DNA from: DATARR01 sp044868005
GTDB lineage: Bacteria; Acidobacteriota; Thermoanaerobaculia; Multivoradales; UBA5704
Reading direction: 5' to 3'
Length of the DNA stretch: 64,000 nt
Assembly (NCBI GenBank): GCA_044868005.1
Contig: JBIOVX010000162.1
Span: forward strand, 15,404 to 79,403
The notes under the pieces are model-generated. The model was not told the DNA's origin, made no database searches, and saw only the letters and a list, made by a program, of their open reading frames with translations. Each line of letters starts with the position of its first letter. The stretch's first letter is position 1. This document shows positions 1 to 9,931 of this stretch, one piece after another. The translations under genes were made by a program, and so were the position numbers.

Positions 1-755
1 AGGAAGAAGAGCTTCTGCACGCTCTTGCCGGGCCCCAGGCCGAAGACGCCGCCCGAGCCGACGGCGATCAGCGACTGCAGCGCCTGGAAACCGGTGCCGA
101 GCGGATCCTTCTCCGGATCGAGGAAGGCGAAGAGCCGCTGCCGCCGGTAGGGCTCCATCATCACCAGCAGGCCGAGGAGCGGCGGCACGAAAGCCAGCGA
201 CGCCAGGATGTAGCGCCAGCGGAGGCCGGCGAGGAAGACCATGAGGAAGAAGGTGGCGCCGAGCAGCACCGCCGTCCCCATGTCGGGCTCGAGGAGGATG
301 AGCGCCGCGGCGAGCGCCGTGAAGAAGCCCGCCGGCAGCAGGAACGACAGCTCGTTGACGCGCTCCTCCTTCTTCTCGATCTGGTAGGCGAGGAAGGGGA
401 TGAGCGCCAGCTTGGCCAGCTCCGAGGGCTGCACGGAGACCCCGCCGACGAAGAACCAGCGCCGGGTGGCGTTGAGCTGCGGCGAGAAGAGCACGCCCAC
501 CAGCAGCGCCAGCGCCGCGAAGAGCAGCGAGTAGACCACCGCCGGCGAGCGCAGGCGGCGGTAGTCGACGTGCATCAGCCAGACCATGAGCGTGAGGCCG
601 AGGGCGGCGGCCACCGACTGCTTGACGAGGAAATGGTTCGGCGTATGGTCGCGCGCCAGCGCCGAGCTCGCCGAATACACCATCACCAGGCCGAAGAACA
701 TCAGCAGGACGACGGTGGTGAAGAGCACCTTGTCAAAGGCCAGCTTCTTCGCCAT
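1..755 (-). CDS. ftsW: FtsW, SEDS-family septal peptidoglycan glycosyltransferase (partial)
   Basis: This is the N-terminal ~251 residues of a polytopic SEDS protein; the gene runs off the left edge. FtsW polymerises lipid II into septal glycan together with its partner transpeptidase FtsI. The ATG at 755 follows a GGAGGG ribosome site and opens MAKKLAFDKV, then a hydrophobic helix ending in MVYSASSALA, as in FtsW/RodA. The start lies 23 nt inside the end of murD, so translation is probably coupled. Placement after murD in a dcw cluster that also carries ftsI and ftsL favours FtsW over RodA. murG would be expected next, outside the window. Confidence 0.9.
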   Translation of the reverse strand, partial: MAKKLAFDKVLFTTVVLLMFFGLVMVYSASSALARDHTPNHFLVKQSVAAALGLTLMVWLMHVDYRRLRSPAVVYSLLFAALALLVGVLFSPQLNATRRWFFVGGVSVQPSELAKLALIPFLAYQIEKKEERVNELSFLLPAGFFTALAAALILLEPDMGTAVLLGATFFLMVFLAGLRWRYILASLAFVPPLLGLLVMMEPYRRQRLFAFLDPEKDPLGTGFQALQSLIAVGSGGVFGLGPGKSVQKLFF

Positions 756-2097
756 CCGGCCCTCCGACGATGCCCCGCACCAGCTCCTGGAAGACCTGGC
801 CGCGGTGCGTGAAGTTCCTGAACTGATCGAAGCTGGCGCAAGCGGGCGAGAGCACCACCGCCTCGCCCGCCTGGGCCTGGCCGGCGGCCGAGCGCACCGC
901 GCGGTCCAGGGTCTCCGACATCTCATAGGGCACGGCCTTGTCCAGCGCGCGCTCGAAGTCGCGCGCGGCCTCGCCGATGAGGTAGGCGCGGCGCGCCTTG
1001 CGGCGGACCATCGGCGTCAGGGTCGCGAGGTCCGCGTCCTTGTTGCGGCCGCCGAGGATGAGGTGGACCGTGCCGTCGGCGAAGCCCTCGATGGCCTTCA
1101 GCGTGGCGCCGGGGTTGGTCCCCTTGGAGTCGTCGTAGAAGGTGACGCCGCCGCGTTCGCCCACCCTTTGCAGGCGATGCGGCAGGCCGGTGAAGCTCGC
1201 GAGGGCGGCGCGGATCGCCGCCGGCTCGGCGCCCAGGGCACGGGCCAGCAGGGCCGCCGCCATGGCGTTCTCCAGGTTCTGCACGCCGGCGAGCGGCACC
1301 TCCGCCGCATGGAAGAGCTCCACCTCCTCGGGACTCTCGATGACGCGGCCGTCGTCGCGCGCCCAGCAGCCGTCAGCCACCGGGCGGAGGCGCGAGAAGG
1401 ACCGCCGCCGGGCGCGCGTCATGACCTCGACGGTGCCGGGATCGTCGGCGTTGAGCACGGCGATGCCGTCGGCGTCCATGTCCTGGAAGAGCCGCTTCTT
1501 GGCGGCGCCGTACTCCGCCATGCTCGGGTAGCGGTCGAGGTGGTCCTGCGACAGGTTGAGCAGCGCCGCCGCCCGCGGCTTGAAGGTGGCGATGCCCTCG
1601 ATCTGGAAGCTCGACAGCTCGACGACGAAGACGCGCCCCGGCGGGCCCGCCACCTTGTCCGCCAAAGGCTCGCCGATGTTGCCGCAGACCTCGACGGTGA
1701 AGCCCGCCTGGCGCAGCATGGCGCCGGCGAGAGCGGTCGTCGTGCTCTTGCCGTTGCTGCCGGTGATCGCCACCACGGGACCGTTGAGGAAGGGGAAGGC
1801 CAGCTCGACCTCGGCGATCACCGGCACGCCGCGCCGCCGCGCTTCGGCGAGGAGCGGCCGCGTGAGGGGCACGCCGGGCGACACCACCACCGCGTCGACG
1901 CCGGCCGGCAGCTCCGCCATCGACGCGGGGAGCAGCTCGATGCGCCCGGCGAGGTCGCCGGCATCCACCGCCTTGTCGTCCACCGCGAGCACGGCGGCGC
2001 CGCGGGCGAGCAGCAGGCGCGCCGCGGCGCGGCCGGAGAGCCCCAGCCCGTACACCAGCGCCCGCCCGAGGCGGCGGTCTGCCCAGGACCCGTTCAT
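733..2097 (-). CDS. murD: UDP-N-acetylmuramoylalanine--D-glutamate ligase
   Basis: MurD (454 aa, normal length) adds D-glutamate to UDP-MurNAc-L-Ala in the cytoplasm, using ATP. A Rossmann-like N-terminus (VYGLGLSGRAAA, about residues 15-26) binds the UDP part. The Mur-ligase P-loop GSNGKST is at residues 113-119, and the C-terminal domain contains YDDSKGTNPGA, a typical MurD motif. The ATG at 2097 overlaps the mraY stop (ATGA), which supports this start and translational coupling. Gene order mraY-murD-ftsW is the standard one. Confidence 0.96.
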   Translation of the reverse strand: MNGSWADRRLGRALVYGLGLSGRAAARLLLARGAAVLAVDDKAVDAGDLAGRIELLPASMAELPAGVDAVVVSPGVPLTRPLLAEARRRGVPVIAEVELAFPFLNGPVVAITGSNGKSTTTALAGAMLRQAGFTVEVCGNIGEPLADKVAGPPGRVFVVELSSFQIEGIATFKPRAAALLNLSQDHLDRYPSMAEYGAAKKRLFQDMDADGIAVLNADDPGTVEVMTRARRRSFSRLRPVADGCWARDDGRVIESPEEVELFHAAEVPLAGVQNLENAMAAALLARALGAEPAAIRAALASFTGLPHRLQRVGERGGVTFYDDSKGTNPGATLKAIEGFADGTVHLILGGRNKDADLATLTPMVRRKARRAYLIGEAARDFERALDKAVPYEMSETLDRAVRSAAGQAQAGEAVVLSPACASFDQFRNFTHRGQVFQELVRGIVGGPDGEEAGL

Positions 2098-3178
2098 CGC
2101 AGCTTCAGGGTCGAGAGCGAGATGAGCGCGAAGAGGATCGACAGGAGCCAGAAGCGGACGATGACCTTGGGCTCCGCCCATCCGGAGAGCTCGAAGTGAT
2201 GGTGGAGCGGAGCCATGCGGAATACCCGCTTGCCCCGCAGCTTGAACGAGGCCACCTGGATGATGACCGAGAGGCCTTCCAGCACGAACAGGCCGCCGAC
2301 CACCACCAGCAGGATCTCCTGCTTGGAGAGGACGGCGACGGTGCCGATGGCGGCGCCCAGGGAGAGCGAGCCGACGTCGCCCATGAAGACCTCGGCGGGA
2401 TGCGAGTTGTACCAGAGGAAGCCGAGGCCGGCGCCGACCAGAGCGCCGCAGAAGACCGCCACCTCGCCGACGCCGGGCACGTAGGAGATCTGCAGGTAGT
2501 TGGCGATCACCCGGTTGCCGGCGATGTAGGTGAAGACGGCGTAGGTGGCGGCGGCGATGGTGGTGGCGCCGATGGCGAGGCCGTCCAGGCCGTCCGTCAG
2601 GTTCACCGTGTTCGAGGCGGCGACGAGGACGAGGGCGACGAAGGGGATGTAGAGGTAGCCCAGGTGGAGCACCAGCCGCTTGATGAACGGAAAGGCGAGG
2701 GTCGGATTGAAGCCGTAGCCGATGGGCAGGAAGAGCAGCGCCAGGCCGAGCGCCGTCGCCGCCAGCGCCTGCAGCAGGAACTTGGTGCGGGCGGTGAGGC
2801 CCAGGTTGCGCCGGTACTTGACCTTGATGTAGTCGTCCGCGAAGCCGATGGCGCCGAAGGCGAGGGTGACCAGCACCACCAGCCAGACGTAAGGATTGTC
2901 GAGCCTCGCCCACAGCAGCGTCGGCACCAGCACGGCGAAGAGGATCAGCAGGCCGCCCATCGTCGGCGTGCCCGCCTTCACCTGATGGGCTTGCGGGCCG
3001 ACGTCGCGGATGTTCTGGCCCACGGAGAGGCGGCGCAGCGTGCGGATGAACCACGGTCCGAAGAGCCACGAGAGGAGCAGGGCGGTGACCACCGCCGCCG
3101 CCACCCGGAAGGTGATGTAGCGGAAGACGTTGAACGCCGGCACCGCGTCGCGCAGCGGATAGAGGAGCCAGTAGAGCA

Positions 3179-3179
<1 letters not shown>
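2094..3179 (-). CDS. mraY: Phospho-MurNAc-pentapeptide transferase (lipid I synthase)
   Basis: MraY (361 aa) transfers phospho-MurNAc-pentapeptide to undecaprenyl phosphate in the inner membrane, making lipid I. The protein is strongly hydrophobic with about ten predicted membrane helices. It carries the conserved Asp pair in GFADDYIKVK, the NLTDGLDGLA motif and the HHHFE motif near the C-terminus (APLHHHFEL). Length matches the family. The ATG at 3179 overlaps the murF stop (TGATG), so it is part of the same translationally coupled run. Confidence 0.97.
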
Positions 3180-4562
<1,383 letters not shown>

Positions 4563-4585
<23 letters not shown>

Positions 4586-6038
4586 AGCGCTCCTCCAGGG
4601 CCTTGCCGATCTCCTCCAGATCGGAGAACGGCAGTTTCTTGTCGCCGATCTGCTGCTCGCGCTCGTGCCCCTTGCCGGCCACCACCACGGCCCAGCCGGG
4701 CTCGGCGGCGGCGATGGCCTCGCGGATCGCCTCACGGCGGTCCGGGATCAACCGGTAGCGCGCATTGCCGCTCGCCGCGAGCCCTTTTTCGACGGCGGCG
4801 AGGATGGCGAGCGGGTCCTCGCTGCGCGGGTTGTCCGAGGTCGCGATCGGGAGGTCCGCCAGCTCGCCGGCGACCTTCCCCATCAAAGGCCGCTTGCCGG
4901 CGTCGCGGTCGCCGCCGCAGCCGAAGACCACCGCGACGCGATCGACGCCGACCATCTCGCGGGCCGAGCGCAGGGCCGCCTCCAGGGCGGCGTCGGTGTG
5001 CGCGTAGTCCACGTAGACCGGGAACGGCTGGCCACGGTCCACCGGCTCCATGCGTCCCGGCACCGGCCGCTGCGCGGCGAAGGCGGCGGCGATCGCGGCG
5101 TGCGGCAGCGCCAGCGCTTCCGCCGCCGCCGCCGCCGCCAGCAGGTTCGACAGGTTGTAGCGCCCGAGGAGCGCCGAGGAGAACGGCAGCTCGCCGCGCG
5201 GCGTCGAGAGAATGCCGCGGATGCCGGCCGTCGACAGCTCCACGTCGCGGGCCGCGACGTCGCCGCCCTCGCCGAACGTCAGCGCATCCGGCATCTCGGC
5301 GGAGAGGAGGCGGCCGTGGGGGTCGTCCACGTTCACCGCCGCCCGGCCACCCGGCTTCAGGTGATCGAACAGCTTGCGCTTGGCCGCGAAGTACTCCTCC
5401 AGATCGTGGTGATAATCGAGGTGGTCGCGGGTGAGGTTGGTGAACACCGCGACGTCGAAGGAGGCGCCGGCCACGCGCCCCATGTCGAGCGCGTGCGAGG
5501 AGACCTCCATGGCCACCGCCGCGGCGCCGTCGTCCCGCATCCGCCGCAGGGTGCGGAATAGATCCGAGGCTTCAGGCGTCGTATGTCCACCCGCGTACGT
5601 CCGCGAACCGAAGCGGTAACCCAGAGTGCCGAGGAATCCGGCCGGCCGACCGGCCGCGTCGAGGATCGCGGCGATCAGCGTGGCGACCGTCGACTTGCCG
5701 TTCGTGCCGGTGACGCCGGCGAGGATCATCTCCTCGTCGGGATGGCCGTAGACGCGCGCCGCGAGCGGACCGAGCAGCGGACGCGGATCGGCGGCCACCA
5801 GCCAGGGAACGCTCGCGCCCGCCGCGGCATCGCCCGGCTCGGGCCCGACGACGGCCACGGCGCCCCGCGCCACGGCCTGCGCCGCGAAGGCGCGGCCGTC
5901 GAAGCGCTGGCCGGGCAATGCCGCGAAGAGATCGCCCGGCTCGGCCGTCCGCGAGTCGTGCGCCACCCCCGTGATCTCGGGGTCCGCGCCCGGATCGCCG
6001 CCGATCGGAAGGCCGCGCACCAGCTCAGAAAGACGCAT
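4563..6038 (-). CDS. murE: UDP-MurNAc-L-Ala-D-Glu--meso-diaminopimelate ligase
   Basis: MurE (491 aa) adds the third residue of the stem peptide. The ATP-binding motif GTNGKST is at residues 111-117. The DNPR motif (in TSDNPRSEDP) is the signature of enzymes using meso-diaminopimelate rather than lysine, which points to a Gram-negative type wall. The ATG at 6038 has an excellent AAGGAGG site 8 nt upstream. It overlaps the end of ftsI by 14 nt and the murF start by 23 nt. Confidence 0.96.
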
Positions 6039-7953
6039 GAGAGCGACCTCCTTCCGCGGAAGAAGCATCGCTCTCGGTGCCGGCGCTGCCGGTGTCGCCC
6101 GCAGGACGAGGCGGTCCGACTCCGGGAGTTGCGGGCCCGCGCCAGAGCACGGGATCCGGACCGACCTCGAGCGCCCGGTCGTCGCCGTCGGTCGGCACGT
6201 CGTCGGCGGCGAGCGCGGCGGCCGGCGGAGGCGCGGCGGCGGGCAGCTCCGCCATCACCATCTGTCCCGGCCAGAAGGCCAGCCGTTCGCGCTCGGGGTG
6301 CACTCCCTGGTAGAGCAGGACCTGCCGGGCGATGGCGCCGAAGACGGGCGCCGCCACCTGGCCGCCGTGATACTCGAAGCCCTGGGGCTCGGCGATCGCC
6401 ACCACGCCCACCAGCACCGGCCGATCGGCGGGAGCGAAGCCGACGAAGCTCGGCAGGAAACCGTTGTGCAGGTAGCCGCCGCGCACCGGGATCTGCGCCG
6501 TGCCCGTCTTGCCGGCCACCCGGTAGCCGGCCACCGCGGCGCTGCGGCCCGTGCCTCCGGTGACCACCCCTTCGAGCAGCGCCTGGAGCTGCAAGGCGGT
6601 GGCGGCAGAGATCGGCCGGCCGAGCACAGGCGGCTTCTCATACTTCGGCACCCGCGTCTCGCCGCGGGAGACCGCCGCCACCACGTGCGGGCGCAGGACC
6701 TTGCCCTCGTCGGCCACGGCGCCGGCGGCGGCGGCGAGTTGCAAGGGGGTCACCGAGATTCCCTGCCCGAAGGCGATGTAGGCCTTGGCGAGCGGCCCCC
6801 AGCTCTCCAGGGGATGGAGGATGCCGGCGCTCTCGCCGGGCAGATCGACGCCGGTCGCCTGACCGAAGCCGAAGCCGCGGATGGTGCGGTAGAGCCGCTC
6901 ATTGCCGACCAGCAGCGCCGCCTTGATGACGCCGACGTTGCTCGACTTCGCGATCACCTGCGCGAAGGTCAGGCGGCCGAACGGCTTGTGGTCGCGGATG
7001 CGGATGCCGAGCAGGGTGATGCCGCCCATCTCGCAATCGAACTCGTCCTCCGGCTGCACGACGCCGGACTCCAGCGCCGCCGCCGCCGTGATGATCTTGA
7101 ACGTCGAGCCCGGCTCGTAGACGTCCATGATCGCCGCGTTGCGCCAGCGGCTCGGCGGATAGCGGCCGAACTCGTTGGGATCGAAGGCGGGAACGTTGGC
7201 CATGGCCAGCACGCCGCCCGTCGCGGGATCGAGGAAGATGGCGCTCCCCCGCTTCGCGCCGCGCTTCGCCACCGCCTCGGCCAGCTCGCGCTCGACGATG
7301 TGCTGCACCGCGGCGTCGAGCGTCAGGTGCAGGTCGTGGCCCGGCTCCGCCTCGGAGGAGGAGAGGTCGGGCGAGACCACCGTGCCGCGGCGGGCGTCGC
7401 GCAGCACCGTCCGCTTGCCCGGCTTGCCGGCGACCTCGGCGTCGTAGACCAGCTCCAGGCCGGCGAGCCCGTGGTTGTCCGTCCCCACCCAGCCGAGCAC
7501 CTGCGCGGCGAGCTCGCCCATGGGGTAGTAGCGCTTGCTCTCCGGCAGGAAGTAGAGGCCCTTGAGCCCCAGCCGGCGGACCTTCTCCGCCACCGGCGGA
7601 TCGAGCTTGCGCGCCACCCACACGAACTCGCGGTCGCCGGCGAGCTGGCGGGCCAGCTTGCGCGCGTCGAGGCCCGGCACGACGCCGGCGAGGGCGCGCG
7701 CCGCCGCCGCCGCGTCCGCGACCTCCGGCGGCACGGCGTAGGCGGAGTCGACCTGGATGGAGACCGCCAGCTCGCGGCCCTGCGCGTCGTAGATCGTGCC
7801 GCGCGGCGGATCGAGCGTGACGACGCGCTGCTGCTGCCGCTCGGCCTTGCGCTCGTAGTGCGCGTAGCGCACCACCTGGAGATGGTAGAGGCGCGCCGCG
7901 ATGAGCAGCACCCATACCGTTACCAGGCCGGCGACGAAGGCGAGGCGCCTCAC
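6025..7953 (-). CDS. ftsI: Septal penicillin-binding protein (transpeptidase FtsI/PBP3)
   Basis: This 642-aa class B PBP crosslinks septal peptidoglycan in the periplasm. One N-terminal membrane anchor (residues ~5-22) is followed by the dimerisation domain (RGTIYDAQGRELA). The transpeptidase motifs are STFK (Ser283 nucleophile), SSN (337-339) and KTG (482-484). The last ~75 residues are Pro/Ala-rich and look disordered; no PASTA domain is evident. Its start overlaps the ftsL stop by 4 nt. Position between ftsL and murE identifies it as FtsI rather than PBP2. Confidence 0.95.
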   Translation of the reverse strand: MRRLAFVAGLVTVWVLLIAARLYHLQVVRYAHYERKAERQQQRVVTLDPPRGTIYDAQGRELAVSIQVDSAYAVPPEVADAAAAARALAGVVPGLDARKLARQLAGDREFVWVARKLDPPVAEKVRRLGLKGLYFLPESKRYYPMGELAAQVLGWVGTDNHGLAGLELVYDAEVAGKPGKRTVLRDARRGTVVSPDLSSSEAEPGHDLHLTLDAAVQHIVERELAEAVAKRGAKRGSAIFLDPATGGVLAMANVPAFDPNEFGRYPPSRWRNAAIMDVYEPGSTFKIITAAAALESGVVQPEDEFDCEMGGITLLGIRIRDHKPFGRLTFAQVIAKSSNVGVIKAALLVGNERLYRTIRGFGFGQATGVDLPGESAGILHPLESWGPLAKAYIAFGQGISVTPLQLAAAAGAVADEGKVLRPHVVAAVSRGETRVPKYEKPPVLGRPISAATALQLQALLEGVVTGGTGRSAAVAGYRVAGKTGTAQIPVRGGYLHNGFLPSFVGFAPADRPVLVGVVAIAEPQGFEYHGGQVAAPVFGAIARQVLLYQGVHPERERLAFWPGQMVMAELPAAAPPPAAALAADDVPTDGDDRALEVGPDPVLWRGPATPGVGPPRPAGDTGSAGTESDASSAEGGRSHASF

Positions 7954-8294
7954 GGCAGCTCCTCCCAGAACACCACCTGCTCCAGGGCCGGCGCCTGCAT
8001 GCCGAGCTCCTGCCGCGCCCGCCGCTCGATCTGCGAGGGGCTGGCGAGATAGGCGGCCTCCAGCCGGAGCTGCCGCTCCTGCCGCGAGCTCTCCGCCAGA
8101 TCCCGCTCCAGCCTGTCGATGCGATACCCGGTGCGCGTCACTTCGAGATGAATCCAGGTGTACGCCAGCAACCCCCCGCCAAGGCAGACGACGACCAGCA
8201 AGACCAGCGCCAGCTCGCGCAGGCGGCGCCGATCGCGCTCGCGCACGAGATAGGAATTGACCACCGGCCGGGTGAAGGCGTACGCGCTGCGCAA
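7950..8294 (-). CDS. ftsL: FtsL-like divisome bitopic membrane protein
   Basis: A 114-aa protein with a short basic cytoplasmic head, one membrane helix (about residues 27-47, LALVLLVVVCLGGGLLAYTW) and a periplasmic coiled coil (GYRIDRLERDLAESSRQERQ). This is the FtsL/FtsB-type architecture. FtsL bridges FtsB/Q and activates FtsWI. There is no ATG; the start is TTG at 8294, 3 nt after the rsmH stop and 9 nt after a GGAGG inside rsmH. FtsL sequences are very divergent, so the call rests on topology and its place between rsmH and ftsI. Confidence 0.85.
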   Translation of the reverse strand: MRSAYAFTRPVVNSYLVRERDRRRLRELALVLLVVVCLGGGLLAYTWIHLEVTRTGYRIDRLERDLAESSRQERQLRLEAAYLASPSQIERRARQELGMQAPALEQVVFWEELP

Positions 8295-8297
8295 GCT

Positions 8298-9251
8298 CTA
8301 CAGCCTCCTGGCGGCGCGCAGCCGGGCGGACCGCGCCCGCGGATTGAACGCCACCTCTTCCTCGCTGGGCCGCACCGGCTTCTTCGTCAGCACCTCGATC
8401 AACTGGCTCTCCGAACGCGAGCGGCCGGTCACCGGATCGACCTCCCCCCGCGCCAAGTCGCGCAGGGTGTTCTTGACGATGCGGTCCTCGAGGCTGTGAT
8501 AGGAGATGACGACCAGCCGGCCGTCGGTCTCCAGCATGTCCACCGCCTCCTCGATGAAGCGCGCGAGGCCCGCCAGCTCCTGATTGACCGCGATGCGCAA
8601 GGCCTGGAAGACCCGCGTCGCCGGATCGATCCGCTCCTCGCGCGCCGCGCGCGGCCCCTTCGCCCGGGCGATCAGAGCTTTAAGCTCGCCCGTGGTCTCG
8701 ATGGGCTTCTCCTCCCGCGCCCGCACGATGGCCCGGGCGATGCGCCGCGCCTGCCTCTCCTCGCCGTAATCCCTGATGATTCTTTCCAACTCGCCCTCCG
8801 CGGTCGTATTGACCAGGTCCGCAGCGGTCACGTCGCTCATCCCCATCCGCATGTCGAGCGGGCCGTCGAGGCGGAAGCTGAAGCCCCGCGCCGCCGTCTC
8901 GAGCTGCAAAGAGGAAACTCCGAGGTCGGCCAGAACGCCCGCGACGGCGCGGACGTCCAGACCGGCCAACGTCTGTTCGAGGAGGTGGAAATTGGCGCGC
9001 ACCAGGCGCACCCGGGGACCGAAACGCTCGAGACGCCCCGCCGCCCGCTCGAGCGCCGCGGCGTCGCGATCGATGCCGACGAGCTGAACGTCGGGCGACG
9101 CTTCGAGCAGAGCCTCGGCGTGCCCGCCCAGGCCCACCGTGGCGTCGACGAACACGCCGCCGCGCTGGGGCGCCAGCCACGCGAGCGTCTCCGCGACCAG
9201 GACGGGCAGATGCTGGACCGCCAACGGCTCGTTCCGCCTCCCTCCACCCAT
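8298..9251 (-). CDS. rsmH: 16S rRNA (cytosine1402-N4)-methyltransferase
   Basis: RsmH/MraW (317 aa) methylates C1402 of 16S rRNA using S-adenosylmethionine. The N-terminus HLPVLVAETLAWL and the SAM-binding loop VDATVGLGGHAEALL are typical. The inserted helical domain (LDMRMG, EERQARRIARAI) and the C-terminus (SYHSLEDRIVKN, ending NPRARSARLRAARRL) complete the family signature. The second position in the cluster after mraZ is canonical. Confidence 0.96.
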   Translation of the reverse strand: MGGGRRNEPLAVQHLPVLVAETLAWLAPQRGGVFVDATVGLGGHAEALLEASPDVQLVGIDRDAAALERAAGRLERFGPRVRLVRANFHLLEQTLAGLDVRAVAGVLADLGVSSLQLETAARGFSFRLDGPLDMRMGMSDVTAADLVNTTAEGELERIIRDYGEERQARRIARAIVRAREEKPIETTGELKALIARAKGPRAAREERIDPATRVFQALRIAVNQELAGLARFIEEAVDMLETDGRLVVISYHSLEDRIVKNTLRDLARGEVDPVTGRSRSESQLIEVLTKKPVRPSEEEVAFNPRARSARLRAARRL

Positions 9252-9263
9252 GCCCCAGCCGGC

Positions 9264-9704
9264 TCAGATTCCCTGCAGGCTGAGGGCATGGAAGTCCTCG
9301 TCTGTAAAGGGCTGCTCCTGCAACCGCTTCGCGAAGCGTTCGTGGTTCCACACCGTCAGATGGTTGAGCTGACCGCTCACCACCACGTCGCCGTTGATCA
9401 CCGCGCTCTCGCGCAGGATCTGCGGCACCAGAATCCGCCCCTGCACGTCCAGCCGCACCTGCTGCCCGAAGTAATTGGCCCGCTCGAGGAAGCGCAGCTT
9501 GGTCGGATCCGTCGACGGCATCGCCGCCAGCCGCTGCTCGATCTCTTCCCACACCGGCAGCGGATAGAGCAGCGCCGACTCGCCCTTCACCGAGGTGACG
9601 AAGAGATCAGGGCCGTAGCGCTCCTCCAGCAGACGCCGGAAGTCGGTCGGGATCTTGAGACGACCCTTGTCATCGATCTTCGTCGAAGCACTTCCACGGA
9701 ACAT
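9264..9704 (-). CDS. mraZ: MraZ transcriptional regulator of the dcw cluster
   Basis: MraZ (146 aa) is a doubled SpoVT/AbrB-fold DNA-binding protein that represses its own operon in the bacteria where it has been studied. The two repeats are visible as KIDDKGRLKIPTDFR and VRLDVQGRILVPQILRE. The ATG at 9704 has only a weak G-rich ribosome site. Direct repeats typical of MraZ boxes lie 50-90 bp upstream, so autoregulation is likely. It is the first gene of the division/wall cluster. Confidence 0.95.
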   Translation of the reverse strand: MFRGSASTKIDDKGRLKIPTDFRRLLEERYGPDLFVTSVKGESALLYPLPVWEEIEQRLAAMPSTDPTKLRFLERANYFGQQVRLDVQGRILVPQILRESAVINGDVVVSGQLNHLTVWNHERFAKRLQEQPFTDEDFHALSLQGI

Positions 9705-9741
9705 TGGACCCCACCCCGCAAAGACTGCTATCTGAGGTGGA

Positions 9742-9792
9742 ATCCTAACAGTTCACTCCACTTTTGTCCACTTTTCTCCACTGAAAACCACC
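9742..9792 (-). promoter_or_regulatory. dcw promoter overlapped by MraZ boxes
   Basis: On the minus strand three AGTGGA hexamers recur exactly every 10 bp (TCCACT on the plus strand at 9757, 9767 and 9777), with a degenerate fourth (ACCACC) near 9787. Helically phased GTGG repeats are the known form of MraZ operators. A candidate sigma-70 promoter is interwoven: -35 TGGACA (9765-9770), 17-bp spacer, -10 TAGGAT (9742-9747). The -35 lies within the middle box, so MraZ binding would block it. Confidence 0.75.
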
Positions 9793-9844
9793 AGAAATAA
9801 GAATGAAGATTCGCTAGAAGTAAAAATGAGGCGTAAAATCCGAT

Positions 9845-9918
9845 GAAAGGGACTCAAAGGACAACGAGGACTTCAAGGACTCAGTCCTTGTTGTCCCTGC
9901 TGTCCCTGTCGTCCTTTT
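9845..9918. repeat. Intergenic hairpin repeat with ~10-nt GTCC periodicity
   Basis: The segment between surA and mraZ consists of GGAC motifs followed by their complement (GTCC motifs) spaced at about 10 nt. It includes the near-palindrome AAGGACTCAGTCCTT and an outer AAAGGAC/GTCCTTT pair. It could fold into a long imperfect hairpin. A related run lies at 35709-35741, suggesting a dispersed intergenic family. It may act as a transcript end for the surA operon, but no clear U-tract supports that. Confidence 0.5.
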
Positions 9919-9931
9919 TGTGGGATCGGCT

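Noticed and set aside
586..2199. Long open frame on the plus strand opposite murD/mraY
   Set aside because: Low-complexity Arg/Ala/Gly/His-rich translation with no motifs; high GC keeps antisense frames of real genes open. The same applies to long frames opposite murF, ftsI, mfd, parE, the GreA-like gene and the RND genes.
9845..9918. CRISPR-like array
   Set aside because: The repeated motif is only ~4-5 bp at 10-nt spacing with no unique spacers and no cas genes.
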